Assembly: GCA_029261355.1 (NCBI GenBank)
Contig: JAJDBM010000007.1
Coordinates: 25,870 to 89,869, forward strand
Source: Nitrospirales bacterium
GTDB taxonomy: Bacteria > Nitrospirota > Nitrospiria > Nitrospirales > UBA8639
Length of the DNA: 64,000 bases
Direction of reading: 5' to 3'
The position numbers and the translations under genes were made by a program. Below, piece after piece: positions 19,793-29,600 of this stretch (its first letter is position 1; each line of letters begins with the position of its first letter). Below the pieces are notes generated by a model that ran no database searches, had not been told where the DNA came from, and worked only from the letters and a program-made list of their open reading frames with translations.

Positions 19793-19996
19793 TTATCCGA
19801 GTTGAGTCGCAAACTTCTTTCGAGATCGCCCCAAAAGAGGCTCATGATGCGATTCGCGATTCGCGGAAATAACGGGATCAAGAATTTCCCCACATGTGAT
19901 ACAACGCCACCCTGAAAACTTCATCGCACCAGCTTCATCGGCCACATCCTCAAATCTATCACTCACCATCACTCCCTTACAGCGTGGGCATTCCAT
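19793..19996 (-). CDS. Small zinc-ribbon-like protein, CPRC...CITCG type
   Basis: 67 residues: an N-terminal CPRCKG knuckle, a middle acidic stretch (DVADEAGAMKFSGWRC), a second CITCGEILDP knuckle and a basic tail (LLGRSRKKFATQ). The two CxxC pairs should bind one zinc. It shares layout and wording with the small proteins at 41869-42093 (LRCHG...CLNCGEVVD) and 35436-35738 (LRCQG...CFQCGELIDP), so it belongs to a paralogous family in this genome. AGGAG lies 7 bases upstream of the ATG. The function is not known; the basic tail suggests nucleic-acid or protein contact. Confidence 0.75.
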   Translation of the reverse strand: MECPRCKGVMVSDRFEDVADEAGAMKFSGWRCITCGEILDPVISANRESHHEPLLGRSRKKFATQLG

Positions 19997-20034
19997 ATCT
20001 TACTCCTAACAAAGGTTGAATCAAATATATAAGC

Positions 20035-20054
20035 CTCTCACGACATTGTGAGAG
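20035..20054. promoter_or_regulatory. Perfect 7-bp inverted repeat upstream of the small zinc-ribbon gene
   Basis: CTCTCAC, 6 bases, GTGAGAG. It lies 39-58 bases upstream of the zinc-ribbon ATG on the minus strand, where an operator or leader hairpin would sit. The following bases on either strand are AT-rich but hold no clean T-run, so a terminator is less likely. Confidence 0.4.
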
Positions 20055-20224
20055 TAATAAATAATAAGAACGATTCTGATTCTGGCATTATGATAAATGA
20101 TGACAACTCAACTACCCGGCAATCCGACTGCACCAATAAGTAGCGACACGAAACATGGTTCTCTCAAAACTTCTCACGACAATGCCAAAAACAAAATAGT
20201 TACCAAAAGTAAACGCAGTGAGTG

Positions 20225-21631
20225 CTATAATGAAACATCCTTGCTCTTATTGTCAATTTCATATTGCTTCATTTTCCGCCAAAGAGTGGAGCGACCAATT
20301 CCCAACTTTTTGGCCGCCTCCGTACACCGCCATCCAGTCTGAGAGAGAGCTTGGAAAATAGCCTCCCGTTCGAGACTCTTCAGATTATCAGCTGACCGCC
20401 CATCACCATGCAAAAGACTATACCGCTGGATTTCAATTGGAAGATGATCAAAGCGAATAACAGCCCCATCGCAACAGACGAAGGCATGTTCAATGATATT
20501 CTGAAGTTCACGTATGTTTCCTGGATACTCATATAAGAGTAAGGCTTCAAGACATTCTGCTGAAAGCTGTTGAACGGCCTTATTCATCTTATCGTTAAAC
20601 TTCCCAATACAATGATGGACTAATAAGGGCAGGTCCTCCATTCTCTTTCGCAATGGGGGTAAATCAATTGGTAACACTCGAATCCGATAAAATAGGTCCT
20701 CACGAAATGTCCCCATCTTCACGGCCACGGACAGATCCTGCTTCGTGGCCCCTATTATTCGAACATCCACTTTTTGTAGCTCACCGGAACCCACTCGTTC
20801 AAACTCGCCTTTTTCAAGAATTCGTAATACCTTTACCTGAGTAGTGAGACTGATATTTGCCACCTCATCCAAGAAAATCGTTCCGTGATTCGCACGCTCT
20901 ACCTGTCCGATTTTGTCAGCATGGGCTCCCAGGAAAGCCCCTTTGACATGACCAAACAAGGCATCTTCCAACACCTGCTCTTCTGAGGTTGAGCAATCAA
21001 TCACCACAAAAGGGGCCGATTTCCTCAGGCTATTGGCATGTAAGGCATAGGCGATCAATTCCTTACCAGTCCCACTTTCACCGGTAATTAACGTCGATGT
21101 ATCGGAGGCAGCTATTGCGGGGAGCTTGGTAAAAATTTCTCGCATCCCTCGACATTCACCCACCATATTGTCAAAATTTACTTGATCAGCCAGTCGATGC
21201 TTCAGCTCACTCACCTCGACCAGCTTTGCAGACAATTGCCGGGAAGATGAAATATCTCGAATGACCTCAACCAACCCAATAAGTTGTCCGTCCTGATCTT
21301 TCAAGAAATCTGTATTAATACTGACAGGAATAATCTGGCCATCTTGCCGACGTATAGATGTTTCCAAATGAGAAACCCGCTCACCTCGTATGGCACGCTC
21401 AAGGACGCAGTCGTTGGTGTCGCAGATCGTACTCTGAACCAAAACATCACAGACAAAGAACTGGCTCGGCAATTCTCCCGTAAACCCAAGAAGGGTGCGC
21501 ATCGCTCGATTGAGAAATGTGACGCGCTTCTCCAAATCAATCGTCATCACCCCATCGCTGATACAATCAAGGATAATTTCCGCATCACGAAAGTGAGATA
21601 ATGAAATAAGAGGAAGATCCATTGAGGACAT
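20225..21631 (-). CDS. Sigma-54-dependent transcriptional activator (PAS-AAA+-Fis HTH)
   Basis: 468 residues from ATG 21631, which has AAGG 7 bases upstream; a further in-frame ATG is at 21646. A PAS domain (CISDGVMTIDLEKRVTFLN, with CDVLVQSTICDTNDC) replaces a receiver. The AAA+ domain has Walker A GESGTGKELIAYALH, Walker B GTIFLDEVANIS and the arginine-finger region FREDLFYRIRVLPIDLPPLR. The sigma-54 loop reads GAFLGA instead of GAFTGA. The C-terminus is a Fis-type HTH (TEAAKKLGIGRSTLWRKM). It activates sigma-54 promoters by ATP hydrolysis; the target and signal are not evident from the neighbours. Confidence 0.9.
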   Translation of the reverse strand: MSSMDLPLISLSHFRDAEIILDCISDGVMTIDLEKRVTFLNRAMRTLLGFTGELPSQFFVCDVLVQSTICDTNDCVLERAIRGERVSHLETSIRRQDGQIIPVSINTDFLKDQDGQLIGLVEVIRDISSSRQLSAKLVEVSELKHRLADQVNFDNMVGECRGMREIFTKLPAIAASDTSTLITGESGTGKELIAYALHANSLRKSAPFVVIDCSTSEEQVLEDALFGHVKGAFLGAHADKIGQVERANHGTIFLDEVANISLTTQVKVLRILEKGEFERVGSGELQKVDVRIIGATKQDLSVAVKMGTFREDLFYRIRVLPIDLPPLRKRMEDLPLLVHHCIGKFNDKMNKAVQQLSAECLEALLLYEYPGNIRELQNIIEHAFVCCDGAVIRFDHLPIEIQRYSLLHGDGRSADNLKSLEREAIFQALSQTGWRCTEAAKKLGIGRSTLWRKMKQYEIDNKSKDVSL

Positions 21632-21796
21632 CACATACCTTAACATTGATAAATTAACGGATGAATTCTCTCGTCTCCAGAGTCGGATATCATACGTTAG
21701 CCACGAGTCCTCAGCAAGACTACTCGAGTGGATCTCTACATGTCTCCACTGGTCTCATTCCCCAGACTCTTGCAATCCCATCACGACCACCCTACT

Positions 21797-21922
21797 ATGA
21801 AGACCAATGAGGCTATTCGTCAGGAACACGACCATCTCACGCGCCTCGAAGCACCAGACATAATCCCAATACTCTCGGACAACCTTAGTCACCTCATGAC
21901 TTCTTTAGCCATAGGACAATAA
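21797..21922 (+). CDS. Possible small leader ORF overlapping the lgt start
   Basis: About 41 codons from an ATG at 21797 (or 64 from a GTG at 21728) end in TAA exactly overlapping the lgt ATG (TAATG). Such overlap often marks translational coupling. The peptide is rich in His, Asp and Ile and matches nothing I know. It may instead be untranslated leader. Confidence 0.25.
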   Translation: MKTNEAIRQEHDHLTRLEAPDIIPILSDNLSHLMTSLAIGQ

Positions 21923-22740
21923 TGTTCTTTCAGCAATTCGCCTCAATTCCCTATCCAGAAATTGATCCAATTTTTTTTGAACTTGGGCCGCTAGCCTTCC
22001 GTTGGTATGGGCTTATGTACCTTCTCGGCCTTGGAGCTGCGTACCTCCTTATTAAATCACGGTCATCCCACCAACAGTCTCCACTTTCATCTGAACAAGT
22101 CTCCGATCTCATCGTCTTCGCCGCATTTGGTGTATTTCTTGGAGGACGCCTGGGATATATCCTCTTTTACAATCTTCCATTTTACTTAGAACACCCATTG
22201 AAGATTTTTGCAGTGTGGGAAGGAGGCATGTCTTTTCACGGAGGCTTGATCGGCACCTGTGTCGCCCTCTGGCTCTTTTGCCGCCGTCGTGGATTTGCAG
22301 TTTATACCATTGCAGACCTTGCTGCCGGGGCCGTGCCTCTTGGATTGGGATTTGGAAGGATAGGAAACTTTATTAATGGAGAATTATACGGAAGAGCCAC
22401 AGATGTCTCGTGGTGTATGGTTTTCCCTCAAGGTGGGCAAATATGCCGGCATCCGTCTCAACTGTATGAAGCCCTGCTCGAAGGACTAGCTCTGTTTCTT
22501 GTGCTGACATTCATTAATCGACGACAACCACCACCCGGAACTATCTTATGGAGCTTCTTAATCGGTTACGGCCTTGCTCGATTTTTTATCGAGCAATTTC
22601 GTCAGCCAGATAGTCACATAGGGTTTCTCCTCGGCTCATTGACGATGGGACAGCTCCTATGCCTACCCATGATTATCATCGGAAGCGTGATGTTAATCAG
22701 AGGATTCAGGACAAGTCACCCCTCTCACACGAAGCCTTAA
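21922..22740 (+). CDS. lgt: Prolipoprotein diacylglyceryl transferase
   Basis: Inner-membrane enzyme that moves diacylglycerol from phosphatidylglycerol to the lipobox Cys of prolipoproteins. The 272-residue protein has about seven membrane segments, the FHGGLIG motif with the essential His, and the family signature GRIGNFINGELYGR followed by a conserved HPSQLYEALLEG. Length is normal. Its stop overlaps by 4 bases the stop of the convergent lipoprotein gene, and several putative Lgt substrates (lipoproteins at about 23.2, 40, 41.6, 58 and 59 kb) occur in the window. Confidence 0.95.
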   Translation: MFFQQFASIPYPEIDPIFFELGPLAFRWYGLMYLLGLGAAYLLIKSRSSHQQSPLSSEQVSDLIVFAAFGVFLGGRLGYILFYNLPFYLEHPLKIFAVWEGGMSFHGGLIGTCVALWLFCRRRGFAVYTIADLAAGAVPLGLGFGRIGNFINGELYGRATDVSWCMVFPQGGQICRHPSQLYEALLEGLALFLVLTFINRRQPPPGTILWSFLIGYGLARFFIEQFRQPDSHIGFLLGSLTMGQLLCLPMIIIGSVMLIRGFRTSHPSHTKP

Positions 22741-23213
22741 CTTCCGGCCCCCCCAAGACCTGATCCTCCAAGACCGCCGCCGCCGCCGATACCTGGCAAG
22801 ACTGGCGAACTCGTGTTCTCTCTTGGTTTATCCGGCACATTCCCATATCGACGTAACGGAGGAGAATTCCAAATAGTCTTGTGACCAGGGGCAAGATTCG
22901 CTGCCTTAATATAATGCTGATTAGCTTCCGAGGAATCTCCAAGTTCCTCTAAAGCGAGTGCCAAATTATAATGGGCTTCGGCCAATTCAGGCTGAACTTT
23001 TACCGCCTCTTCATACAGAACTTTCGCAGCTCCCCATCGACCCTCTGCAAATCGATCATTGCCGGTTTGTATGAGGGAAAGCGCTGAGGGATGCGTTCCG
23101 CTTGGCGGAGACAATGTTTTCTGAGGAATAACATCAGGCTGACTTGAACACCCCACTAAAAAAGACAGCAGACAGACCTTCAGTATCACAGATCCGAGTA
23201 ATTTCTCGTTCAT
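22737..23213 (-). CDS. TPR-repeat lipoprotein
   Basis: 158 residues from ATG 23213. A lipoprotein signal peptide ends LLSFLVGCSS, with the lipobox Cys at about residue 22. Two TPR units follow (GNDRFAEGRWGAAKVLYEEA; AEAHYNLALALEELGDSSEA). The C-terminus is a Gly-rich tail of about 16 residues. Likely an outer-membrane or periplasmic scaffold protein. It lies 26 bases downstream of the AddA-like gene and is probably cotranscribed, though a functional link is not evident. Confidence 0.8.
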   Translation of the reverse strand: MNEKLLGSVILKVCLLSFLVGCSSQPDVIPQKTLSPPSGTHPSALSLIQTGNDRFAEGRWGAAKVLYEEAVKVQPELAEAHYNLALALEELGDSSEANQHYIKAANLAPGHKTIWNSPPLRRYGNVPDKPRENTSSPVLPGIGGGGGLGGSGLGGAGS

Positions 23214-23239
23214 ATTCTTTCCCTTCTTCATGATAATCG

Positions 23240-26200
23240 TCAGACAGCAATCGATTTCCCCAGACGTAAAAAGATGAGTTCGCATCGAATTTCATCTAAA
23301 TGAAGACAATGCTGGGCTGCCTGTTTATAGATCTCAACCTGCTCTTGATAGATGGTCTTACGGGCTGGAAGGTCATCTTCAAGAACACGATCTGTCTTGT
23401 AATCTGCCAACCATACCTCTCCGTCAAGGCGATAAACTAAGTCAATTACACCTTCCATCACACTTGAAAAACCATTTATAGCTTGACGATTGTTCTGCAT
23501 GCAATCCCAGGGAATGCTAAACGGAACCTCACGGCCTAAGATCGTCGAACGCTGAAGCATTTCATACGTAGATGAAGCAAGAAAGGTTTCCAATATTGCA
23601 GCCAGCTCGCTGTGTATCACATCTTTTTTATCGAAATGCTCAGGTGGAACACCCCAATCACAGATATTAGCAATGCAGGACTCGAGATGGTCTCGTGAAT
23701 CAGCAAAATTCCATCTCTGTAGAACGCGGTGCGACAAAACACCAATAAGGGCTCCAAGCCCAGGAATTCGTGAAACACCATTGGAACTACGCCCAACAAG
23801 ATGAGTCGGGTTTTCCCGAGAAGTTGGCGTACGATGCGTTGATGTGGCATTCATTATTTGCCATGTCTGAGCCCGGGATTTCCATCCATCCAACCAGGGT
23901 CTGAGATCAGATGAATCGCTCAACGTATGTTCCGTCCGCAGGACAGCCGTAGACCGTTTCGGTAGTGGAGAGACAAGCGTTTGCGAACATGACGCGGCTC
24001 CTATGGTGATCGTCGCTCTATCTGGGTTTCCAATATCGTCTCCCCCCACATGTCGAAATAGATCCAGAAAGGCCCCAGATGCTAAGCGCGCAGGTGAGCC
24101 TCCTGAAATGATCAACCGCTCTTGTGCGCGAGTCATGGCCACATAGAGGAGACGGCGACGTTCGGCCTCTTCTTTAGCACGTGTTTTTTCCTTTACTAAC
24201 ACCGCGCTCAAGGTCGAACAATTACCGATCGACACTCCCACCACTCCTGTCGCCCAATCAGCTGAAACCGACACGTCTTCAGACTTCGTTTGTGCACCAT
24301 GGTGAAAGCCAGGCAACACGACCACGGGAAATTCGAGCCCCTTAGCCTTATGAATGGTTAAAATACGCACAGCATCAAGTGATTCTTCCGCAAGGGCACG
24401 TTCAGTCTCGCTGGGTTGCTGTTCTAAGCGTTGCCCAAGAAGCTCTACAAATCCTGAGAGAGAAAAAGAGGAACGATCAGAATACTCTAACGCAATCATC
24501 CGAATTTTCATGAGATTAGCTGCAGCCTGCTCTCCGTGCACTGATGCCGCGGCAAGTTCGATCACAGGGCAACAGGCATAGATTCGATCAATCAACTCAA
24601 ACAAGGAAAACCGAAAGGCCTCTACGTGCAAATCGGTAAGACGTTCATATAATCGTTGAAGACCATCCTTTTTAATATTTTTCCATCCGTCTAGCCGTTC
24701 CCCTTCACGACAATCCAAAGCCTCACATTGCCGAACCTCATACACTTCTCGATCGGTCAGACCTCCTAAAGACGAACGAAGCACCCCAAGCAATGCTACA
24801 GGATCTTGGGGATTTTCAATGACGCGTAACACATTGACCACATCAATCACTTCTTGCCGACGATAAAAATGCTTCTCCCCATCTGATACATAGGGAACAC
24901 CATGTCGCTGTAAGGCCTCAATATAGACCTGAGCATGCGTCAGCTTTCTAAAAAGCAGTCCGATATGACCAGGCCGAAGCGGACGGCTTTCACCTCCAGC
25001 AATCGTCAATGCTTCATGTACAAGCAATTCCTCTTTGATCCATCGTGCAAGCTGTTCGGCTTCAATCCGTGTCAAGGAAGCGCTATCCAAACCCTTAGTC
25101 CCCTCACCTTCGACTCCAAGCAGACGAACTTCGACTCCAGATTGTTGAAGGCCACCCTGGCGATTTGGACGAACTTGTAATGGGATATTGCCTGGCTGAA
25201 TATGTTGCTCAGCCTGAAATAATTGATTAAAAACCTCATTCACCACATTAAGGACTTCACCATGGCTACGAAAATTCGTCACCAACTCATAGACAACGCC
25301 ACCAGAATCTCTAATTTTTTCAACCACACGATCAAATGCTTCGAGATCGGCCCCACGAAACGTGTAAATCGATTGCTTGGGGTCGCCAACAATAAAGAGC
25401 TTGCCCGGAGCTAACGTCACATCCTTCCAATCATAGGCGCGACATCCGGAATCCTCACACAACAATAAAACAATTTCGTACTGAATGGGGTCGGTATCCT
25501 GAAATTCATCGACCAACACGGCTCGATGCTCTAGCTTAAGACGTTCTCGCACTTCAGGATGTTCACGAAGGAGAGACCGAGCTTTCGTGAGTAATCCTTG
25601 AAACGTCACCCACCCATCTCGCGTGAACCTATCCTGAACTTTAGTCAAAAAGGGGGAAAGAATGTGCAGCAGGCCTCGAATTCGTTGGTGATCAACCGTG
25701 AAAATCGTTTGTGCGACTCGAATCAACCCACGTGCTTCTTGAAAATGACTCTCATTCCATCCTTTTGGCATCTTTCCTATATTGGCGAATAATACCTCTC
25801 TTTCATCGACAGGCAACGTAAAGACTTCTTCAAGACCATCATCTAGCATATGAGAAAACACTGTTCCAGCCATGAACAGCGCCTCTTCAATTTTCCTTCT
25901 TTTGGGGCGATCATATAGATCAAGCAAGGTCATCACGTGATTCCACTTCCCAGAAAACCACTCCTGTAATCCACCAGAAAGCGTTGTCGCTTCGGTCTCT
26001 TGAATCAATGGCTCTAACGGCTGAGCATCCAGACACAGATCAAAGGCCAATCGGCGAACCTGTCCCAACCGCACATGGGAAAGAACATTTTTCCACTGAT
26101 CGTGCTGCTTTCCATGTTCGTTCAATTCATCATCAATCCATAATTCCCATTGTTGATGGAAGTATTCTTCCAAACGCGATCCATCATCTTCTTGGAAGTT

Positions 26201-26656
26201 GGGAGACAAACCGCTTTCCAGTGGATGGAGCCGAAGAAGATGTGCAGCAAAACTATGTAACGTCCCAATTTGTGATTTTCCCAGATCATCAAGAGCGGCT
26301 TGGGCTCTTCGCTGTACTTGACTAATGGACAGTCGATAGCGCTCTTGAATGTCAGCCATTCGTGAATGATGAACGAACTCACCAAGCATCGAATGGGGGT
26401 CACATTCAAGTAATGACACTAACTGTTCTTGTAAGCGCATTTTCATTTCTGCTGCCGCTTTGTTGGTAAACGTTAAGGCGACAATGTGTGTAATGGCGAT
26501 CGGATCTGGCTCCCGCATCAACATGGCGAGCAAACGATTCACTAACAAGGTCGTCTTGCCAGTTCCTGCTCCAGCAATGACAACCACATTCTGCTCAAAA
26601 TTGGTTTCAGCTAAATGACGGACATGCGCATCTGGGATAGTCGAGGATTCAATCAT
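23240..26656 (-). CDS. addA: AddA/RecB-like UvrD-family helicase-nuclease
   Basis: 1138 residues. SF1A helicase motifs run in order: Walker A VIAGAGTGKTTLLVNRL (residues about 28-43), motif II VLVDEFQDTDPIQYE, motif III LFIVGDPKQSIYTFRGADL, motif V ILTIHKAKGLEFPVVVLPG and motif VI RLLYVAMTRAQERL. A C-terminal PD-(D/E)XK nuclease follows (EGVIDLVYRLDGEVWLADYKTD region, catalytic Asp and D-Y-K). This is the catalytic subunit of a RecBCD/AddAB-type enzyme that resects double-strand breaks for RecA loading. Its start overlaps the AddB-like stop by 8 bases, which implies coupled translation and a 1:1 complex. Confidence 0.92.
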   Translation of the reverse strand: MIESSTIPDAHVRHLAETNFEQNVVVIAGAGTGKTTLLVNRLLAMLMREPDPIAITHIVALTFTNKAAAEMKMRLQEQLVSLLECDPHSMLGEFVHHSRMADIQERYRLSISQVQRRAQAALDDLGKSQIGTLHSFAAHLLRLHPLESGLSPNFQEDDGSRLEEYFHQQWELWIDDELNEHGKQHDQWKNVLSHVRLGQVRRLAFDLCLDAQPLEPLIQETEATTLSGGLQEWFSGKWNHVMTLLDLYDRPKRRKIEEALFMAGTVFSHMLDDGLEEVFTLPVDEREVLFANIGKMPKGWNESHFQEARGLIRVAQTIFTVDHQRIRGLLHILSPFLTKVQDRFTRDGWVTFQGLLTKARSLLREHPEVRERLKLEHRAVLVDEFQDTDPIQYEIVLLLCEDSGCRAYDWKDVTLAPGKLFIVGDPKQSIYTFRGADLEAFDRVVEKIRDSGGVVYELVTNFRSHGEVLNVVNEVFNQLFQAEQHIQPGNIPLQVRPNRQGGLQQSGVEVRLLGVEGEGTKGLDSASLTRIEAEQLARWIKEELLVHEALTIAGGESRPLRPGHIGLLFRKLTHAQVYIEALQRHGVPYVSDGEKHFYRRQEVIDVVNVLRVIENPQDPVALLGVLRSSLGGLTDREVYEVRQCEALDCREGERLDGWKNIKKDGLQRLYERLTDLHVEAFRFSLFELIDRIYACCPVIELAAASVHGEQAAANLMKIRMIALEYSDRSSFSLSGFVELLGQRLEQQPSETERALAEESLDAVRILTIHKAKGLEFPVVVLPGFHHGAQTKSEDVSVSADWATGVVGVSIGNCSTLSAVLVKEKTRAKEEAERRRLLYVAMTRAQERLIISGGSPARLASGAFLDLFRHVGGDDIGNPDRATITIGAASCSQTLVSPLPKRSTAVLRTEHTLSDSSDLRPWLDGWKSRAQTWQIMNATSTHRTPTSRENPTHLVGRSSNGVSRIPGLGALIGVLSHRVLQRWNFADSRDHLESCIANICDWGVPPEHFDKKDVIHSELAAILETFLASSTYEMLQRSTILGREVPFSIPWDCMQNNRQAINGFSSVMEGVIDLVYRLDGEVWLADYKTDRVLEDDLPARKTIYQEQVEIYKQAAQHCLHLDEIRCELIFLRLGKSIAV

Positions 26657-29600
26657 TCGGTACCTGCCTTCGCATAGCTCTGAGTTGCTTGGCCGGCAGG
26701 GACCGATATGATCGACTCATCGTTGGTTCATGAAAACGACGACATGCTGACTCCAAAGAACATGACTCACAGTATTGACCAGGAAGAATATAATGTTGTC
26801 CGTTCTTCATTCCCAGCAACAAATCACCCATCGTCTTGCGCAATTGCTGTCCAGCTGATGCTTCCCATGTCGCACGTGTAAACACTGAGCGGCGAACCAT
26901 GTCACTACGATGAGGGGCCAAGTACACGAACTCAACACGTTCAGGATATAAAGGATTGTGTACATCTCCCTCTTCAGTCTGAACACGAAACTCAGACATC
27001 AAAGAATACACCGGAGGTTGAAGAAAGGTCCCCCTGATACCTGAAACAAGTAAATCGCGTTCTTCGCTCTTCATCTTGGCACTCATCTTGAGTTTATAAT
27101 CTATGATGCGAAAATCACCGGTCTCACGATTACCATCCACCCGATCAAGACGACCATAGATTTTGACGTCTGAAAAGACTCCCGGTAATTCCATCTGCCC
27201 TGTTGCATCCACCTCCACCGCTACGGGTCGAAATCCAGACCGAAGATATTCTTCACGACTCGCTTCAATCTCAGCAATGACTAACGTCTTCACCTTGTCC
27301 CGAAGAAGGTCCCATAGCACTCGATACCCGATCGCGTGTTCATACATATATTCGGCACAGGCGTCATCCAGCGTCGAAGCAATCATTGACTCAAGGCCTT
27401 GAGACGTGATCTGACCCTGCGGCCAACCAACATGTATAAGCCGAATATAGACTTGATGCAGAACAGCATGACAAAGCATGCCAACAACAGAAGGCGACAG
27501 TTCATCAGTCATCTGGTTCCGTGCAGTAGGAATACCCAAGACATGCGAGGCATAATATTGAAAGGGACATCGTGCATAGCCTTCTAACGCGGTAGGCGAA
27601 ATACCCTTCGAGATCAGACTCTGCCAATACGAATCCAGTGATCCGAGGATACCGTCACATTCCCCAAGTTCTCGGGTATCTCGCTCAAGACATTCCAGCG
27701 CATTCCAGCCCTGTTGAAATATTGAGGACTCTCGACCAAGATGTTCCAGAAGAATTGAAGGATTCATTCCTCTGAGAATTAATTTTAAGCCAAACTCTTC
27801 TCCTGTGAGTAAACTGTCTCGAAAGAGAGAATCATCAAGCCGATCAGAAAACCGTCTCGGCAACGAGAACACAGGAGCCACGTCCGCTTGCATAGACTCT
27901 CGATTGAACTCTCGAAGAAACGACGACGGCGCCAACAGACGTCCAGTCTCTTCAGCTCGTTGATAGGACAGATACAGTCGATCCTTTGCGGCCTGTCGTA
28001 TGAGGCTGAACAGGAGCTGTTCTTCGTCATAGCCTGAAAGTTTTTCGTCAATTTTATACCCCAAGGTTTCAGCCAAAACCCGTCGATGGATATCACGTAA
28101 AAAGGCATCCTCGCGAATAAACCGTGGAAAAACTTTTTCATTGAGACCCAACACAAATAAGGCTCGAAAGGGCAACCCACGAGCAGTCATGGCATCGAGC
28201 ACACGGATCCCTCGATGCGGACCTGGCTCAAGCGGCAGCGATACTTCCTCAACCAAATTCCGAAGAAGATCCATCCATTCGTCCCAGGTCATCGTATCGT
28301 GCAGGACATACAGCTGTTTTAGCAGGGAACACAAACTTTGAATGCCTTCGGCAATCACCATCTCATGTGAAGAACCCGGGTCAATCTGCAAAGAAGTCTG
28401 CTCGTCATGGGCTTCTTCAGTCTCAAGCCCTGGCACGAGGAGATAGGATCGAATGAGCGAGAGAAACGCTTCGGACAATTGCTCAATGCAGCCCGAAGTT
28501 GGGAGCGCGCGACAATCGGCCATCAATGCATGAATACATCGGTCGAATAACTGCATGGACTCAGCTGAGACCTGTTGTCGAGCTGACTTTCTGTGTCCCC
28601 TTCCCCAGCCTGACGACGCCTCATGATCTGAATGCAATAGAACTGATAATCGACCCCATTGCTCCTCTCCACGTGTGATGCCAAATTGATGAACACGTTT
28701 CTCCCACAAGTCAGGCTGGACTAAATCAGGTCGATCGGTCAATCGATCCATTCGAAAATATGGGGATTTCAGAACATCAAAAATATCCTTGCGAGAAAAC
28801 CGATTCGAGACAAGCCCGCCAAGTTGAAGCAATACTTTGATGACAGGCTCATGAATCATGGGCATCACGGCCGACGAAGTAAAAGGTATTCGGTGTTGAT
28901 CGAATGCTCGACGAACCCATGGCTGATAGGGTTCAAGAACACGTGCGACAACTCCAATCTCGTCAAAATTATATCCATGCAGTTCAACCAAATTCCCAAT
29001 CTCTTTACAGACGATAGTCAGTTCATCTTCAACACCCACTGCATTCATCATCTTTATAGATGGTTGATGAGTCATGGAAGAAGAATATTCAGTTTCACCA
29101 GACGAAACGACCGGTTGCTTCACGGCAAGACCCGATGACAGATATCGATCATGAAACCGTTGCGCAAAGGCAAAAGCGGGGTCATCAATCAACGGGACAT
29201 AGGCGGTGACAGCTATCTTCTGAGTCACAGCATCAAACAATGACAGCTGAACTTGAGATAAATCGTAAAATCCGTAGTAGCACACATGACTGAGTCGAGC
29301 TAAATAATGTGAGTCCATCACCCACGGAATGACCATCTGGGCAAGATCTTCAGCATTCCCAATCTGAAGCATCTTCATCTCTTCTTGCATACGGACCTGG
29401 AGAGACAACAAGGTACGTAAACTACCTTGAGGATCTTCGCCAAAGACTCCCTCATCTAGGCCCAGCAACACAGCGGTCGGATCAATCATGGCTTCATTGA
29501 GATCACGAATCGTGGCCCACAGGGCCGCACAGAGACCTGGAGATTCTCGAAGTCGGCTCAAGCTCTTAAAAGCGGGAATGTCACGACCCAAAATTTCTCG

